A DNA stretch of 39,813 nucleotides from contig JANWKE010000039.1 in NCBI GenBank assembly GCA_025451535.1, positions 1-39,813 on the forward strand, read 5' to 3'. The translations under genes and the position numbers were made by a program. The notes under the pieces are model-generated. The model made no database searches and was not told the origin of the DNA. It saw only the letters and a program-made list of their open reading frames with translations. This DNA is from Verrucomicrobiia bacterium (lineage in GTDB: Bacteria > Verrucomicrobiota > Verrucomicrobiia > Limisphaerales > UBA11358). Shown here in pieces: positions 30,597-37,767 of this stretch. Each line of letters begins with the position of its first letter. The stretch's first letter is position 1.

Positions 30597-33152
30597 GTGC
30601 CCAAATTTCAGGACATTTCGATCAAGCGCAAGCTGACGGCCATCATCATGATCGCCAGCACGGTCGCCCTGCTGCTCGTGTCCGCCGGGTTTGTGACGTA
30701 TGACCTGGCCACCTTCCGGAAGACCATGACCGATGATCTTTCGACGCTGGCGGAAATCATCGGCAACCAAAGCACGGCGGCATTGACTTACGGAGACAAG
30801 AGTGCGGCGAAAGAAATCCTGGCCGCGTTGAGCGCCAAAAAACATGTCGTCGCCGCGGCGCTTTACGACCGGGAGGGACACTTGCTCGCGTCTTATTCCG
30901 GCCCCGCGGGCCCGGCGATTACGTTTCCCGACCATCCGGATCGGGAAATCGCGCGCTTTGACCGCAACGCGCTGGTGCTTTTTCATGAAATTCGATTGGA
31001 TGGCGATTTCGTCGGCACGGTGTATTTGAAATCCGATCTGCTGGCCATCAACGAACGGTTTGAGCGTTATGCCGCGATCATTTTGCTTTTCATGCTCGCC
31101 TCGCTGGCCGCGACCTTGTTTCTTTCCGCGTTCCTCCAGCGCGTCATCTCCCGCCCCATCTTTCACCTGGCCGAAACCGCCCGGTCCGTGTCCGGCGAAA
31201 AAAATTATTCCCTGCGGGCGGTCAAACACGGCGGCGACGAACTGGGACAACTCACCGACCGTTTCAACGAAATGCTCGGACAGATTCAGCGGCGCGATTC
31301 GGAATTGCAGCAGGCGCACGATAAACTGGAAATCCGCGTCGCGGAACGCACCAAGGATTTACGCGCCGAAATCACCGAGCACCAGCGCACCGGGTCGGAG
31401 CTGCGACGGCAATTTGTCCGCATCAGCCTGCTCAACCAGGTCACCCAGGCCATTTCCGAGCGGCAGGACACCGACAGCATCTTTCATGTGATGTTACGCC
31501 AGCTCGAAGACCACATGGGGCTTGATCTGGGTCTGGTGGCTCTGTTTGACGTTCGGACACAAAACCTGAATGTGGCGGCACTCGGGATAAAAGACCCCCT
31601 GCTGGCCGCGGTTTTCGATTTGCACGAAGGCGGCCTGCTGTCCTTCAAAGAAACCGGTTTTGCCCTGTGTGAACAGCGGCAGACCGTGTATTTCGCCGAC
31701 ACGCTCACCGAGGCGGCGCCGTTCCTGAAAAAACTGGCCGAGACCGGCTGGCGCTCCGCCGTGGCCGTGCCCCTGATGGTGGAGGAAACATTTTTTGGCG
31801 TGCTGGTTTCCGCACGGCTCAAAGCCAATGGGTTCAACAGCGGGGATTGCGAATTTCTCCGCATGTTAAGCGAGCATGTCGCGCTGGCGGCGCACCAGGA
31901 GCGCCTGCATAAAAACCTGGAAAAGGCCTACAACGAATTGCGCCAGACGCAGGCCACGGTTTTGCAGCAGGAACGACTGAAGGCCCTGGGCCAGATGGCC
32001 AGCGGTATCGCGCATGATGTCAACAACGCCCTCTCGCCCGTGGTCGGGTTTTCCGAAATGATCCTCAACGGTGAATACGGTTTGAACGTCGAGGGTAAAA
32101 AATATTTGAAATACATCCGCACGGCGGGCGACGATATCGCGCACATTGTCGCGCGGTTGCGGGAATTTTACCGCGTGCGTGAGGAAAACGAACCGTTGCA
32201 GCCGCTCAATTTTAACACACTCGCCGAGCAGGTCGTGGACATGACGCGCCCACGCTGGCGGGATATCCCGCAATCGAAGGGCGTCACGATTGAAGTGCAG
32301 ACGGATCTCGCGCCGGATCTGCCGAAACTGGCAGGCATCGAAAGTGAAATCCGTGAGGCGCTCACGAACCTGGTTTTGAATGCGGTGGACGCAATGCCGG
32401 ACGGCGGCAAAATCACGCTCCGGACGCGGGTGCTGGGCAATGAAAATGAGGACGAGTATCCAACCCAGGCGGTCGTGGAAGTCAGCGACACCGGCATCGG
32501 CATGAATGAGGAAACCCGCAAGCGGTGCCTCGAACCGTTCTTCTCGACCAAAGGCAAGCGCGGCACCGGCCTGGGTCTGGCGATGGTCTATGGTGTTATC
32601 GAACGCCACCAGGGTAACATTGAAATCCAAAGCGAGCCCGGCCAGGGCACAACGTTCCGCCTGTTCTTTCCCGTGCGCACCAAACCGGACCAGGACCGTG
32701 AAGCGGAAGAAAAGAATGTGGCCATCGAACCGCTGCAAATTCTCTGCATTGATGACGAACCGTTGCTGCGCGAACTCATCAAGCAAATTCTCGAACGCGA
32801 CGGCCATGAAGTCGAAGTCAGCGACAATGGCCAATCCGGCCTGGACGATTTCCGGATTGCCCGCGAACGCGGCCGCCCGTTTGATGTCGTCATCACCGAT
32901 CTGGGAATGCCTTATCTCGACGGGCGGCAGGTCGCCCGGGCGCTCAAACAGGAATCGCCGACCACACCGGTCATCATGCTCACCGGCTGGGGAGCGTTCA
33001 TGAAGGAAGATGGCGACCTTCCCGCACAGGTTGACGGCATCATCAGCAAACCGCCGCGCGTGCGCGAATTGCGGGAAGCCTTGAGCCGGCTCCACTTTGC
33101 CCGACGCGGCGCCAGGAAACCTTTCATCAAATCGTCACTCGCCGGCGGATAA
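30597..33152 (+). CDS. Hybrid sensor histidine kinase with CHASE8-like sensor, HAMP, GAF, kinase and receiver domains
   Basis: 851 residues from a GTG at 30597. Order: helix 12-35; periplasmic CHASE8-like domain 36-157 (DLSTLAEIIGNQSTAALTYG, VAAALYDREGHLLASY); helix 158-180; HAMP 181-233; coiled coil; GAF about 285-440; HisKA with His473 in GIAHDVNNALSPVVG; HATPase with NLVLNAVDAMPDGG, DTGIGM and GKRGTGLGLAMVYG; receiver with ILCIDDEP, Asp768 in VVITDLGMP, MLTGW and SKPP. All catalytic residues are present. The sensor half is that of YfiN-type proteins, but the output is a phosphorelay rather than cyclic di-GMP synthesis. It lies in tandem with the YfiR gene and divergent from a TonB receptor. 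No separate output regulator is adjacent. Confidence 0.93.
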   Translation: MPKFQDISIKRKLTAIIMIASTVALLLVSAGFVTYDLATFRKTMTDDLSTLAEIIGNQSTAALTYGDKSAAKEILAALSAKKHVVAAALYDREGHLLASYSGPAGPAITFPDHPDREIARFDRNALVLFHEIRLDGDFVGTVYLKSDLLAINERFERYAAIILLFMLASLAATLFLSAFLQRVISRPIFHLAETARSVSGEKNYSLRAVKHGGDELGQLTDRFNEMLGQIQRRDSELQQAHDKLEIRVAERTKDLRAEITEHQRTGSELRRQFVRISLLNQVTQAISERQDTDSIFHVMLRQLEDHMGLDLGLVALFDVRTQNLNVAALGIKDPLLAAVFDLHEGGLLSFKETGFALCEQRQTVYFADTLTEAAPFLKKLAETGWRSAVAVPLMVEETFFGVLVSARLKANGFNSGDCEFLRMLSEHVALAAHQERLHKNLEKAYNELRQTQATVLQQERLKALGQMASGIAHDVNNALSPVVGFSEMILNGEYGLNVEGKKYLKYIRTAGDDIAHIVARLREFYRVREENEPLQPLNFNTLAEQVVDMTRPRWRDIPQSKGVTIEVQTDLAPDLPKLAGIESEIREALTNLVLNAVDAMPDGGKITLRTRVLGNENEDEYPTQAVVEVSDTGIGMNEETRKRCLEPFFSTKGKRGTGLGLAMVYGVIERHQGNIEIQSEPGQGTTFRLFFPVRTKPDQDREAEEKNVAIEPLQILCIDDEPLLRELIKQILERDGHEVEVSDNGQSGLDDFRIARERGRPFDVVITDLGMPYLDGRQVARALKQESPTTPVIMLTGWGAFMKEDGDLPAQVDGIISKPPRVRELREALSRLHFARRGARKPFIKSSLAGG

Positions 33153-33339
33153 CAACGGCCGCCCTCCGGGGAACGTTCACCGGAAAAACGAGGTGAACCG
33201 GGCGTGGTGTAAAATTTCAACGCGTTAAACCCCGGGTTGGAGCCATGAAAACAGAGGACGGAGGACAGTGCCTGGATGGTTGAATGTTGAAGGTTCAAAT
33301 CAAGGTTGCAACGCTTCATTTCAAACTGCGGGAAAGGCC

Positions 33340-33536
33340 GTCGTTTAACCGCAAAGAACCGCTCTCATTCACGACTTACGATTCGGGAGGACAGATTTTG
33401 TGACTTTTGTCCACCCTCCGCAGTACTGCTACGGAGGACGGGTGCCTTTTGGCGGCTGTTAAATCCGCGTTCATCTGTGATTACATGAGTGGCGTCTTTT
33501 ATTCGTTTCCTCCGATTGCTTCCGTGAAAATCTCAA
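33340..33536 (-). repeat. Dispersed intergenic repeat, copy L (- orientation)
   Basis: Read on the minus strand it matches copy F: TTCACGGAAGCAATCGGAGG, aaacgaataaaagacgccac, then the opener and core, interrupted by a micro-element, then CGTAAGTCGTGAATGAGAGC and GGTTCTTTGCGGTTAAACGA. It is the first minus-oriented copy after a 14-kb stretch without any. Confidence 0.8.
33409..33444. mobile_element. Palindromic micro-element nested in repeat copy L
   Basis: Reads GTCCACCCTCCGCAGTACTG and onward to GGACGGGTG, essentially the same as at 14609. It splits GACTTTTGTGCCTTTTTGCGG, the uninterrupted form seen at 35411-35434. Confidence 0.65.
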
Positions 33537-33595
33537 CGCGCCTCGCGAAGTTGAGCGTTGAGGGCCAAAGAAAATTCGTGTTACATGCCCAAGCC

Positions 33596-34279
33596 ATGAA
33601 AGCCGCAAATACTCTTCCCTCCCCGATAAACCATATCTTCGTTGATTTCGAGAACGTCCATGAAGTTGACCCCGCAGTCATCGGCAACAAGGCCGTTAAA
33701 TTCACGTTGCTGGTCGGCCCGCGCCAGTCGAAACTCGAGGTGCCCCTGGTCGAGCAGCTTCTGAAGCACCCCGACTCAGCGAAAATGGTGCGCCTCACTT
33801 CCTCCGGCAGAAACGCCCTCGACTTTGCCCTCGCTTACTATGTTGGTCGCGCCGTGGTTGCTGATCCCACCGGCTCCTTTCACATCGTGTCCAAGGACAA
33901 GGGTTACGACCCGCTCATCGCGCACCTGCAGACCAAGCACATCCGCGCTCGCCGGCATGACAGTTTCGACACTCTCGACTTCGCAGCTCCGGCCAAACTG
34001 CCGACTCCAAACCCGCCAGCCGCGGCCCCAAAGTTGAAGGCCCAATCCAGGTCCAAGATTCAACCTTCAATCCTGGACGAACGGACGACCAAGGTACTGG
34101 AGCATTTGCGCATGCCTTCTTCCACCCGCCCGAAGTACCGGAAGAAACTCGTCAGTTTTGTGGTCGCGTGCCTGGGTCATAAAATCACCGAGGCCGAGGC
34201 CTTGAACGTGGTCGAAAAGCTCCGCCGGGCCGGTCACCTCGCCATCGGCGAGAAGGGCGCGGTCACCTACCGCCTTTAG
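33596..34279 (+). CDS. PIN/NYN-like nuclease-fold protein
   Basis: 227 residues from the ATG at 33596 (MKAANTLPSPINHIFVDFEN); upstream in-frame starts lie in or next to repeat L and are rejected. The nuclease fold shows spaced acidic residues: Asp17 and Glu19 in FVDFENVHEVD, Asp in SGRNALDFALAYYVGRAV and Asp in HIVSKDKGYDPLIAHLQTKH. These would hold the metal for RNA cleavage. A Pro/Lys linker leads to a C-terminal winged-helix-like region (ERTTKVLEHLRMPSS, AEALNVVEKLRRAGHLAIGE). There is no antitoxin-like partner, so a toxin role is not supported; an RNA-processing role is a guess. Confidence 0.8.
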   Translation: MKAANTLPSPINHIFVDFENVHEVDPAVIGNKAVKFTLLVGPRQSKLEVPLVEQLLKHPDSAKMVRLTSSGRNALDFALAYYVGRAVVADPTGSFHIVSKDKGYDPLIAHLQTKHIRARRHDSFDTLDFAAPAKLPTPNPPAAAPKLKAQSRSKIQPSILDERTTKVLEHLRMPSSTRPKYRKKLVSFVVACLGHKITEAEALNVVEKLRRAGHLAIGEKGAVTYRL

Positions 34280-34347
34280 CGTGATCCGTCTTCGTTTCAC
34301 TACGACACAACCAGTCCGCTTGCAGCTGATTTCAGCGCGACACGAAG

Positions 34348-34893
34348 ATGAACCCTAAACCTGCCAATCCCGGTCACGCCAAGGACAGCGCGCGAACGGT
34401 CGTGGTGAGCCTGCTGGTTCTGGCCGGCCTTTTGGTATTGCCCGGCATGGCCCTTTATCGGCGGCAGTTGGATTTTCGATGGATTGGGGCTTATGGCCTG
34501 GTCATAAACACATTCACCTACTGGCTATACGCTCGCGACAAGCGGCGGGCACAGACGGGTGAGTGGCGGATTTCCGAGAAGGCGTTGCATCTGGTTGAAT
34601 TGCTGGGTGGCTGGCCGGGGGCATATCTGGCGCAGCGGCGATTGCGCCACAAATGTTCCAAAGGCAGTTACCAGTTCATGTTCTGGCTGATCGTGATGGC
34701 GTATCAGTTCGCCGCTTACGATTCACTCCAGGACTGGAAATTCTCCCGTGCGGCATGGCATTACATCGAGAGGCCCTCGAAACACGTGGACGACGCCGGC
34801 TCGGACAAGTTGAAGCGCCTGCAAGCCGAGACTGCCACCTGGGTCCGAACCCTGCACACTAAGTATCGGCTCGGAACCAAGGGACACCCCTGA
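34348..34893 (+). CDS. DUF1294-family membrane protein
   Basis: 181 residues from ATG 34348. Two or three membrane helices: VVVSLLVLAGLLVLPGMALY at about 20-39, GAYGLVINTFTYWLYARDKR at about 48-67, and YQFMFWLIVMAYQFAAYDSL near 110. The diagnostic stretch is WRISEKALHLVELLGGWPGA, then YLAQRRLRHKCSKGSYQ. Function of the family is unknown; some members are fused to cold-shock domains, which is not the case here. The C-terminal 60 residues are cytoplasmic and charged. The small anchored-protein gene follows 31 bp later. Confidence 0.88.
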   Translation: MNPKPANPGHAKDSARTVVVSLLVLAGLLVLPGMALYRRQLDFRWIGAYGLVINTFTYWLYARDKRRAQTGEWRISEKALHLVELLGGWPGAYLAQRRLRHKCSKGSYQFMFWLIVMAYQFAAYDSLQDWKFSRAAWHYIERPSKHVDDAGSDKLKRLQAETATWVRTLHTKYRLGTKGHP

Positions 34894-34894
34894 A

Positions 34895-34914
34895 CACCGG
34901 TTTCTCCTCCGGTG
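34895..34914 (+). repeat. Hairpin between the DUF1294 gene and the next gene
   Basis: CACCGG and CCGGTG pair across an eight-base loop directly after the stop codon. No T-run follows, so it would be at best an attenuator or a transcript-end stabiliser. Confidence 0.4.
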
Positions 34915-34924
34915 TCTATTGGTT

Positions 34925-35236
34925 GTGAAACTGCAACTGCACTGGCTGTTTCTCCTGCTGACCGCCTTGGCGACGGGCTCATTGCTCGCCCTGTTGTTGC
35001 TGGTCGCCCTTCCTGAGCCGGCAAAGCTTTCTCCTCCGCCTGCGGTGTGGTACGAAGCCACCCCAAGCACCACCGTTGTGTGGCCATCTATCTCAGTAAA
35101 ATCAGTAAATCCTTCTCCGCCGGAGAGCATCGAAGCCGCCGAACGTATCAATGCGGAAATGCTGCGACGCGAACGCAAGCAGTTCGAACGCGATTTTCTT
35201 CTGCGTTACTCCCAGCCGTCGCCTGCGTACCACTAA
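34925..35236 (+). CDS. Small membrane-anchored protein, 103 residues
   Basis: GTG at 34925 (TTG at 34919 also possible). One strong N-terminal hydrophobic segment (KLQLHWLFLLLTALATGSLL onward), then a Pro/Ser-rich extracytoplasmic linker (PSISVKSVNPSPPESIE) and a charged helix (AAERINAEMLRRERKQFERD). No family is recognised. It follows the DUF1294 gene at 31 bp, same strand, so the two may be one transcript. Confidence 0.5.
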   Translation: MKLQLHWLFLLLTALATGSLLALLLLVALPEPAKLSPPPAVWYEATPSTTVVWPSISVKSVNPSPPESIEAAERINAEMLRRERKQFERDFLLRYSQPSPAYH

Positions 35237-35522
35237 AAGGCCGTCATTTAACCGCAGAGAACGCAGAGAACCGTTCTCATTTATGATTTACGACTCCGAT
35301 GAATCGCGAGCCGGTCGCGAGCAGGTTGGAAAAACAGTTTTGTGTATGTCGTGTATTTCGCAGTTTGAGACAAATCTTCATTTCCTCCGTTTGCTCCTGT
35401 AAAAATTTCTGTGACTTTTGTGCCTTTTTGCGGCCATCAAGTTGGATGATCGGTGTCTTTTCTTCGTTTCCTCCCTTTGTTTCGGTAAAAAATTTCCGTG
35501 GTCCAGGGTTTTCGCGGTTTAA
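35236..35522 (-). repeat. Dispersed intergenic repeat, copy M (- orientation), the longest
   Basis: On the minus strand it runs from AAACCGCGAAAACCCTGGAC through two core-type modules (GGCACAAAAGTCACAGAAAT with gagcaaacggaggaaatgaa), the TGTCTCAAACTGCGAAATAC module, the 41-bp module 35285-35325 shared exactly with copy E, and CATAAATGAGAACGGTTCTC to the CTCTGCGGTTAAATG end. It fills almost the whole gap before the alcohol dehydrogenase gene. Confidence 0.85.
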
Positions 35523-35585
35523 GGAGCGGTGAAAGCATTCTGCCATGACAATCGCGCCGCCTTCGTGTAGCTATGGATTGAACAC

Positions 35586-36623
35586 GTGAAAGCCGCTTTA
35601 CTTACCGGAATCAGGAAATTCGAAACGCGACAGGTCCCGGAACCAAAACTGGCCAGGGACACCGATGTCCTGATCCGCGTCAAGCTGGTGGGGGTCTGCG
35701 GCTCCGACATTCATTACTACACCACCGGCCGGATTGGCTCGCAGATTATCCAATTTCCGTTCACCGTCGGGCACGAAGCCGCCGGCATCGTGGAACAGGT
35801 CGGGGCCAAAGTGACCCGGGTAAAACCAGGCCAGCGCATTGCGATTGACCCGGCAGTGTCTTGCGGCCATTGCGATCAATGCCGGGCCGGGCGCGAAAAT
35901 ACCTGTCGCGAACTGCTTTTCCTGGGATGTCCGGGCCAATTGACCGGCGCGTTGTGTGAATACCTCGTGTTACCCGAAACTTGTTGTTTCCCGATCAGAG
36001 ACCGGACGACGTTCGAGCAGGCGGTTTTGTGCGAACCGCTGGCCATCGCCGTTTACGCAGTGGAACGGGGCAGGCTGCCGGCCAGGGCCAACGTCGCGAT
36101 TCTCGGCGCCGGTCCCATCGGGATGTCGGTCTTTCATGTCTTGCGAGCCAACCACGTGGGCGAGGTTTTCATCACGGACAAAATCCCGGGACGTTTGAAA
36201 TTCTCGCAAAAACTAAAACCCAAATACTGTGGCCATCCGGACCGGGCGGACGTGGTGAAGGAAATCTCGGACCTTGAGCCGTTGTTGATGGATGTTGTTT
36301 ACGAATGCAGCGGCGACCCGGCGGCCTACGGCCAGGCTGTGCGATTATTGAAACCGGGTGGGACCTTCGCTATTGTGGGCATTCCCGAAGTGGACGAGGT
36401 CCCCTTCCCCATCCATGAATTGCGGCGAAAGGAGATCACCGTCCTTAACATCCGCCGGCAGGCGCATTGCACGCAAAAGGCGATTGATTTTCTCGAAGCC
36501 AAAAAAATCAACCTGGACGCGATGGTGACCCATCATTTCCCGCTCGAAGAAACCCGGCAAGCCTTCGATCTGGTGACCCATTATCGCGACGGCGTCATGA
36601 AAGCCATGATTCACGTGGATTAG
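35586..36623 (+). CDS. Zinc-dependent medium-chain alcohol/polyol dehydrogenase (sorbitol dehydrogenase-like)
   Basis: 345 residues from a GTG at 35586. Catalytic zinc ligands: Cys38 (GVCGSDIHYY) and His63-Glu64 (VGHEAAG). The structural zinc site is complete: C93, C96, C99 and C107. The Rossmann motif is VAILGAGPIGMSVFHVL, for NAD(P). The DIHYY segment and overall length fit the sorbitol/xylitol/L-idonate dehydrogenase group, which oxidises secondary alcohols of sugar alcohols to ketoses. The exact substrate cannot be told. It is a lone gene between repeats. Confidence 0.92.
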   Translation: MKAALLTGIRKFETRQVPEPKLARDTDVLIRVKLVGVCGSDIHYYTTGRIGSQIIQFPFTVGHEAAGIVEQVGAKVTRVKPGQRIAIDPAVSCGHCDQCRAGRENTCRELLFLGCPGQLTGALCEYLVLPETCCFPIRDRTTFEQAVLCEPLAIAVYAVERGRLPARANVAILGAGPIGMSVFHVLRANHVGEVFITDKIPGRLKFSQKLKPKYCGHPDRADVVKEISDLEPLLMDVVYECSGDPAAYGQAVRLLKPGGTFAIVGIPEVDEVPFPIHELRRKEITVLNIRRQAHCTQKAIDFLEAKKINLDAMVTHHFPLEETRQAFDLVTHYRDGVMKAMIHVD

Positions 36624-36680
36624 ACTCAACAGATTTCGAACCGGCGCAAACAGAGTCAACGGAAACCAGGCTTGGGATAG

Positions 36681-36701
36681 GGACGGCGCGCTGCGCCGTC
36701 C
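36681..36701 (+). repeat. Perfect GC-rich hairpin downstream of the alcohol dehydrogenase
   Basis: GGACGGCGC and GCGCCGTCC form a perfect 9-bp stem with a three-base GCT loop, 58 bp after the dehydrogenase stop. There is no T-tract, so intrinsic termination is doubtful, but it may end or protect the transcript. Confidence 0.6.
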
Positions 36702-36794
36702 GGTCATTGCGGCGCGATGACCCTGCCTTGGCCCGCACTCTCTGTTCTCTCCGATTATCCTGTAGAACTGCCGAAAAAGGCTTTGACCAGAAGC

Positions 36795-36880
36795 CAACGA
36801 AAGGAACGAAGTTGTTTATTTTCTATGAAAGCTTTTGCGCCTTTTGCGTTTTTTTGCGGCTGTCAGGTTAAATGATCGGT
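36795..36880 (-). repeat. Dispersed intergenic repeat, copy N (- orientation)
   Basis: On the minus strand it reads ACAGCCGCAAAAAAACGCAA, AAGGCGCAAAAGCTTTCATA and then a diverged A/G-rich segment (aacttcgttcctttcgttgg). It is a short, worn copy of the core module only. Confidence 0.7.
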
Positions 36881-36937
36881 TCACGGTTTGAAGTGCGGGC
36901 GATTGCGTGTCGTCCCGGGCGGGATTAGAGTCGCTGT

Positions 36938-37435
36938 ATGAACCCACTCGCCAAACTGAGCGAGTTGATGGACGCGCTCGAGTTCGAGTCCGTGGATCGG
37001 CGCACCTATTTTGACCGGCACACCGGCCGGATCGTCAGCGTGGCGGACGATATCCTGAGCGCCGTGGAAGAGGGCGACGACGAAGCGTTGACGAGCGTGC
37101 CGGACTGGCAGAAGGAGGAAGTCGAAACGGCGCAGGCGATTGTGAACCACAGCGGCGACCGCTTCATCGATCCGCCGGGCAAGTTTGAGTTCAACGAATA
37201 CCGTCACATGGAGCGATTCGTCGGGGCATTGCCCGACGCGAAAGCCGCGGAACAGCTTTGGCGGGCGATCAAGGGCCACGGCGCTTTCCACCATTTCAAG
37301 GACACGCTTTACCGGCTGAGGATTCAAGACCAATGGTTCGGATACCGTGACGAGGCCATGAAGGCGTTCGTGATCGACTGGGCCGAGGCGAACGACGTGC
37401 CCTACGAAGATGACATCAAAGATCGAAAACGCTGA
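36938..37435 (+). CDS. UPF0158-family protein
   Basis: 165 residues from the ATG at 36938. The family pattern is clear: LSELMDALEFESVDRRTYFD with the strand GRIVSVADD, then DRFIDPPGKFEFNEYRHMER, ALPDAKAAEQLWRAIKGHGA, FHHFKDTLYRLRIQDQWFGY and DEAMKAFVIDWAEANDVPYE. It is soluble and acidic, of usual length. Function is unknown for the family. It is a lone gene, with repeat-filled gaps on both sides. Confidence 0.88.
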   Translation: MNPLAKLSELMDALEFESVDRRTYFDRHTGRIVSVADDILSAVEEGDDEALTSVPDWQKEEVETAQAIVNHSGDRFIDPPGKFEFNEYRHMERFVGALPDAKAAEQLWRAIKGHGAFHHFKDTLYRLRIQDQWFGYRDEAMKAFVIDWAEANDVPYEDDIKDRKR

Positions 37436-37619
37436 CAGGGTTTCAAGTGACACAACAACAGCTGCCTTGATTCAAGACCCCGATACGCCGCAGCACCTCA
37501 TGGCAACTGCTGCCATTTGACACTCGTTGAACGGCGGCCCGTCTCGAAGAATTCTCTGACAATCTCCCGTGCCTGCGAGGTCGGGATGAGATTGCGCCGG
37601 GCTATCCCGGTGTGACGCG

Positions 37620-37767
37620 GGTTTTCTTCGTTTCCTCCGTTTGCACCCGTAAAAGATTTTGCGATTTTTGTCCACCCTCCGTAGTACTGCTACGAAGGAC
37701 GGGTGCCTTTTTGCGGCCATCAAATCCGCGTTCCTCTGCGTTTGAATAATCGGTTTCTTTTCCCGTT
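37620..37767 (-). repeat. Dispersed intergenic repeat, copy O (- orientation)
   Basis: Minus-strand order: opener CAAACGCAGAGGAACGCGGA, TTTGATGGCCGCAAAAAGGC, micro-element 37670-37705, AAAATCGCAAAATCTTTTAC, then gggtgcaaacggaggaaacg. Core and opener match copies B and C closely. Confidence 0.85.
37670..37705. mobile_element. Palindromic micro-element nested in repeat copy O
   Basis: Reads GTCCACCCTCCGTAGTACTG, then CTACGAAGGACGGGTG: the same element as at 33409 with two changes that sit opposite each other in the stem region. It occupies exactly the same point of the repeat as the copy in L. Confidence 0.65.

Larger units (their letters stand above)
33153..33595. other. 443-bp intergenic region with repeat copy L
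   Basis: 33153-33340 has no recognised feature apart from short GGTTGAATGTTGAAGGTT words. 33340-33536 is repeat copy L, including the micro-element at 33409-33444. The PIN-domain frame is open through the last part only because the repeat happens to lack stops there. Confidence 0.7.
36624..36937. other. Intergenic region with a hairpin and repeat copy N
   Basis: GC-rich hairpin at 36681-36701, repeat copy N at about 36795-36880, and otherwise no visible gene. The leader of the UPF0158 gene shows no good ribosome-binding site. Confidence 0.6.
37436..37767. other. Intergenic region between convergent genes, with repeat copy O
   Basis: 37436-37610 has no gene or obvious terminator. Repeat copy O fills 37620-37767 and reaches the stop codon of the polymerase gene. 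Confidence 0.6.

Noticed and set aside
33485-33595. Upstream starts of the PIN-domain gene (MSGVFYSFPPIASVK...)
   Set aside because: The 33485 start lies in dispersed repeat L; the same text appears, non-coding, near 35455.
33596-34893. Toxin-antitoxin pair made of the PIN protein and its neighbour
   Set aside because: The neighbour is a DUF1294 membrane protein, not an antitoxin, and the PIN protein is larger than typical VapC toxins.
34895-36701. Intrinsic terminators at 34895-34914 and 36681-36701
   Set aside because: Both form stems but lack a T-run, so I list them only as hairpins.
8520-37700. Short Arg/Lys-rich frames such as those reading KIFYRSKRRKQRFVS or PRNTRNTRK in intergenic DNA
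   Set aside because: They are translations of the dispersed repeat in various frames; they start or stop with the repeat, not with genes.
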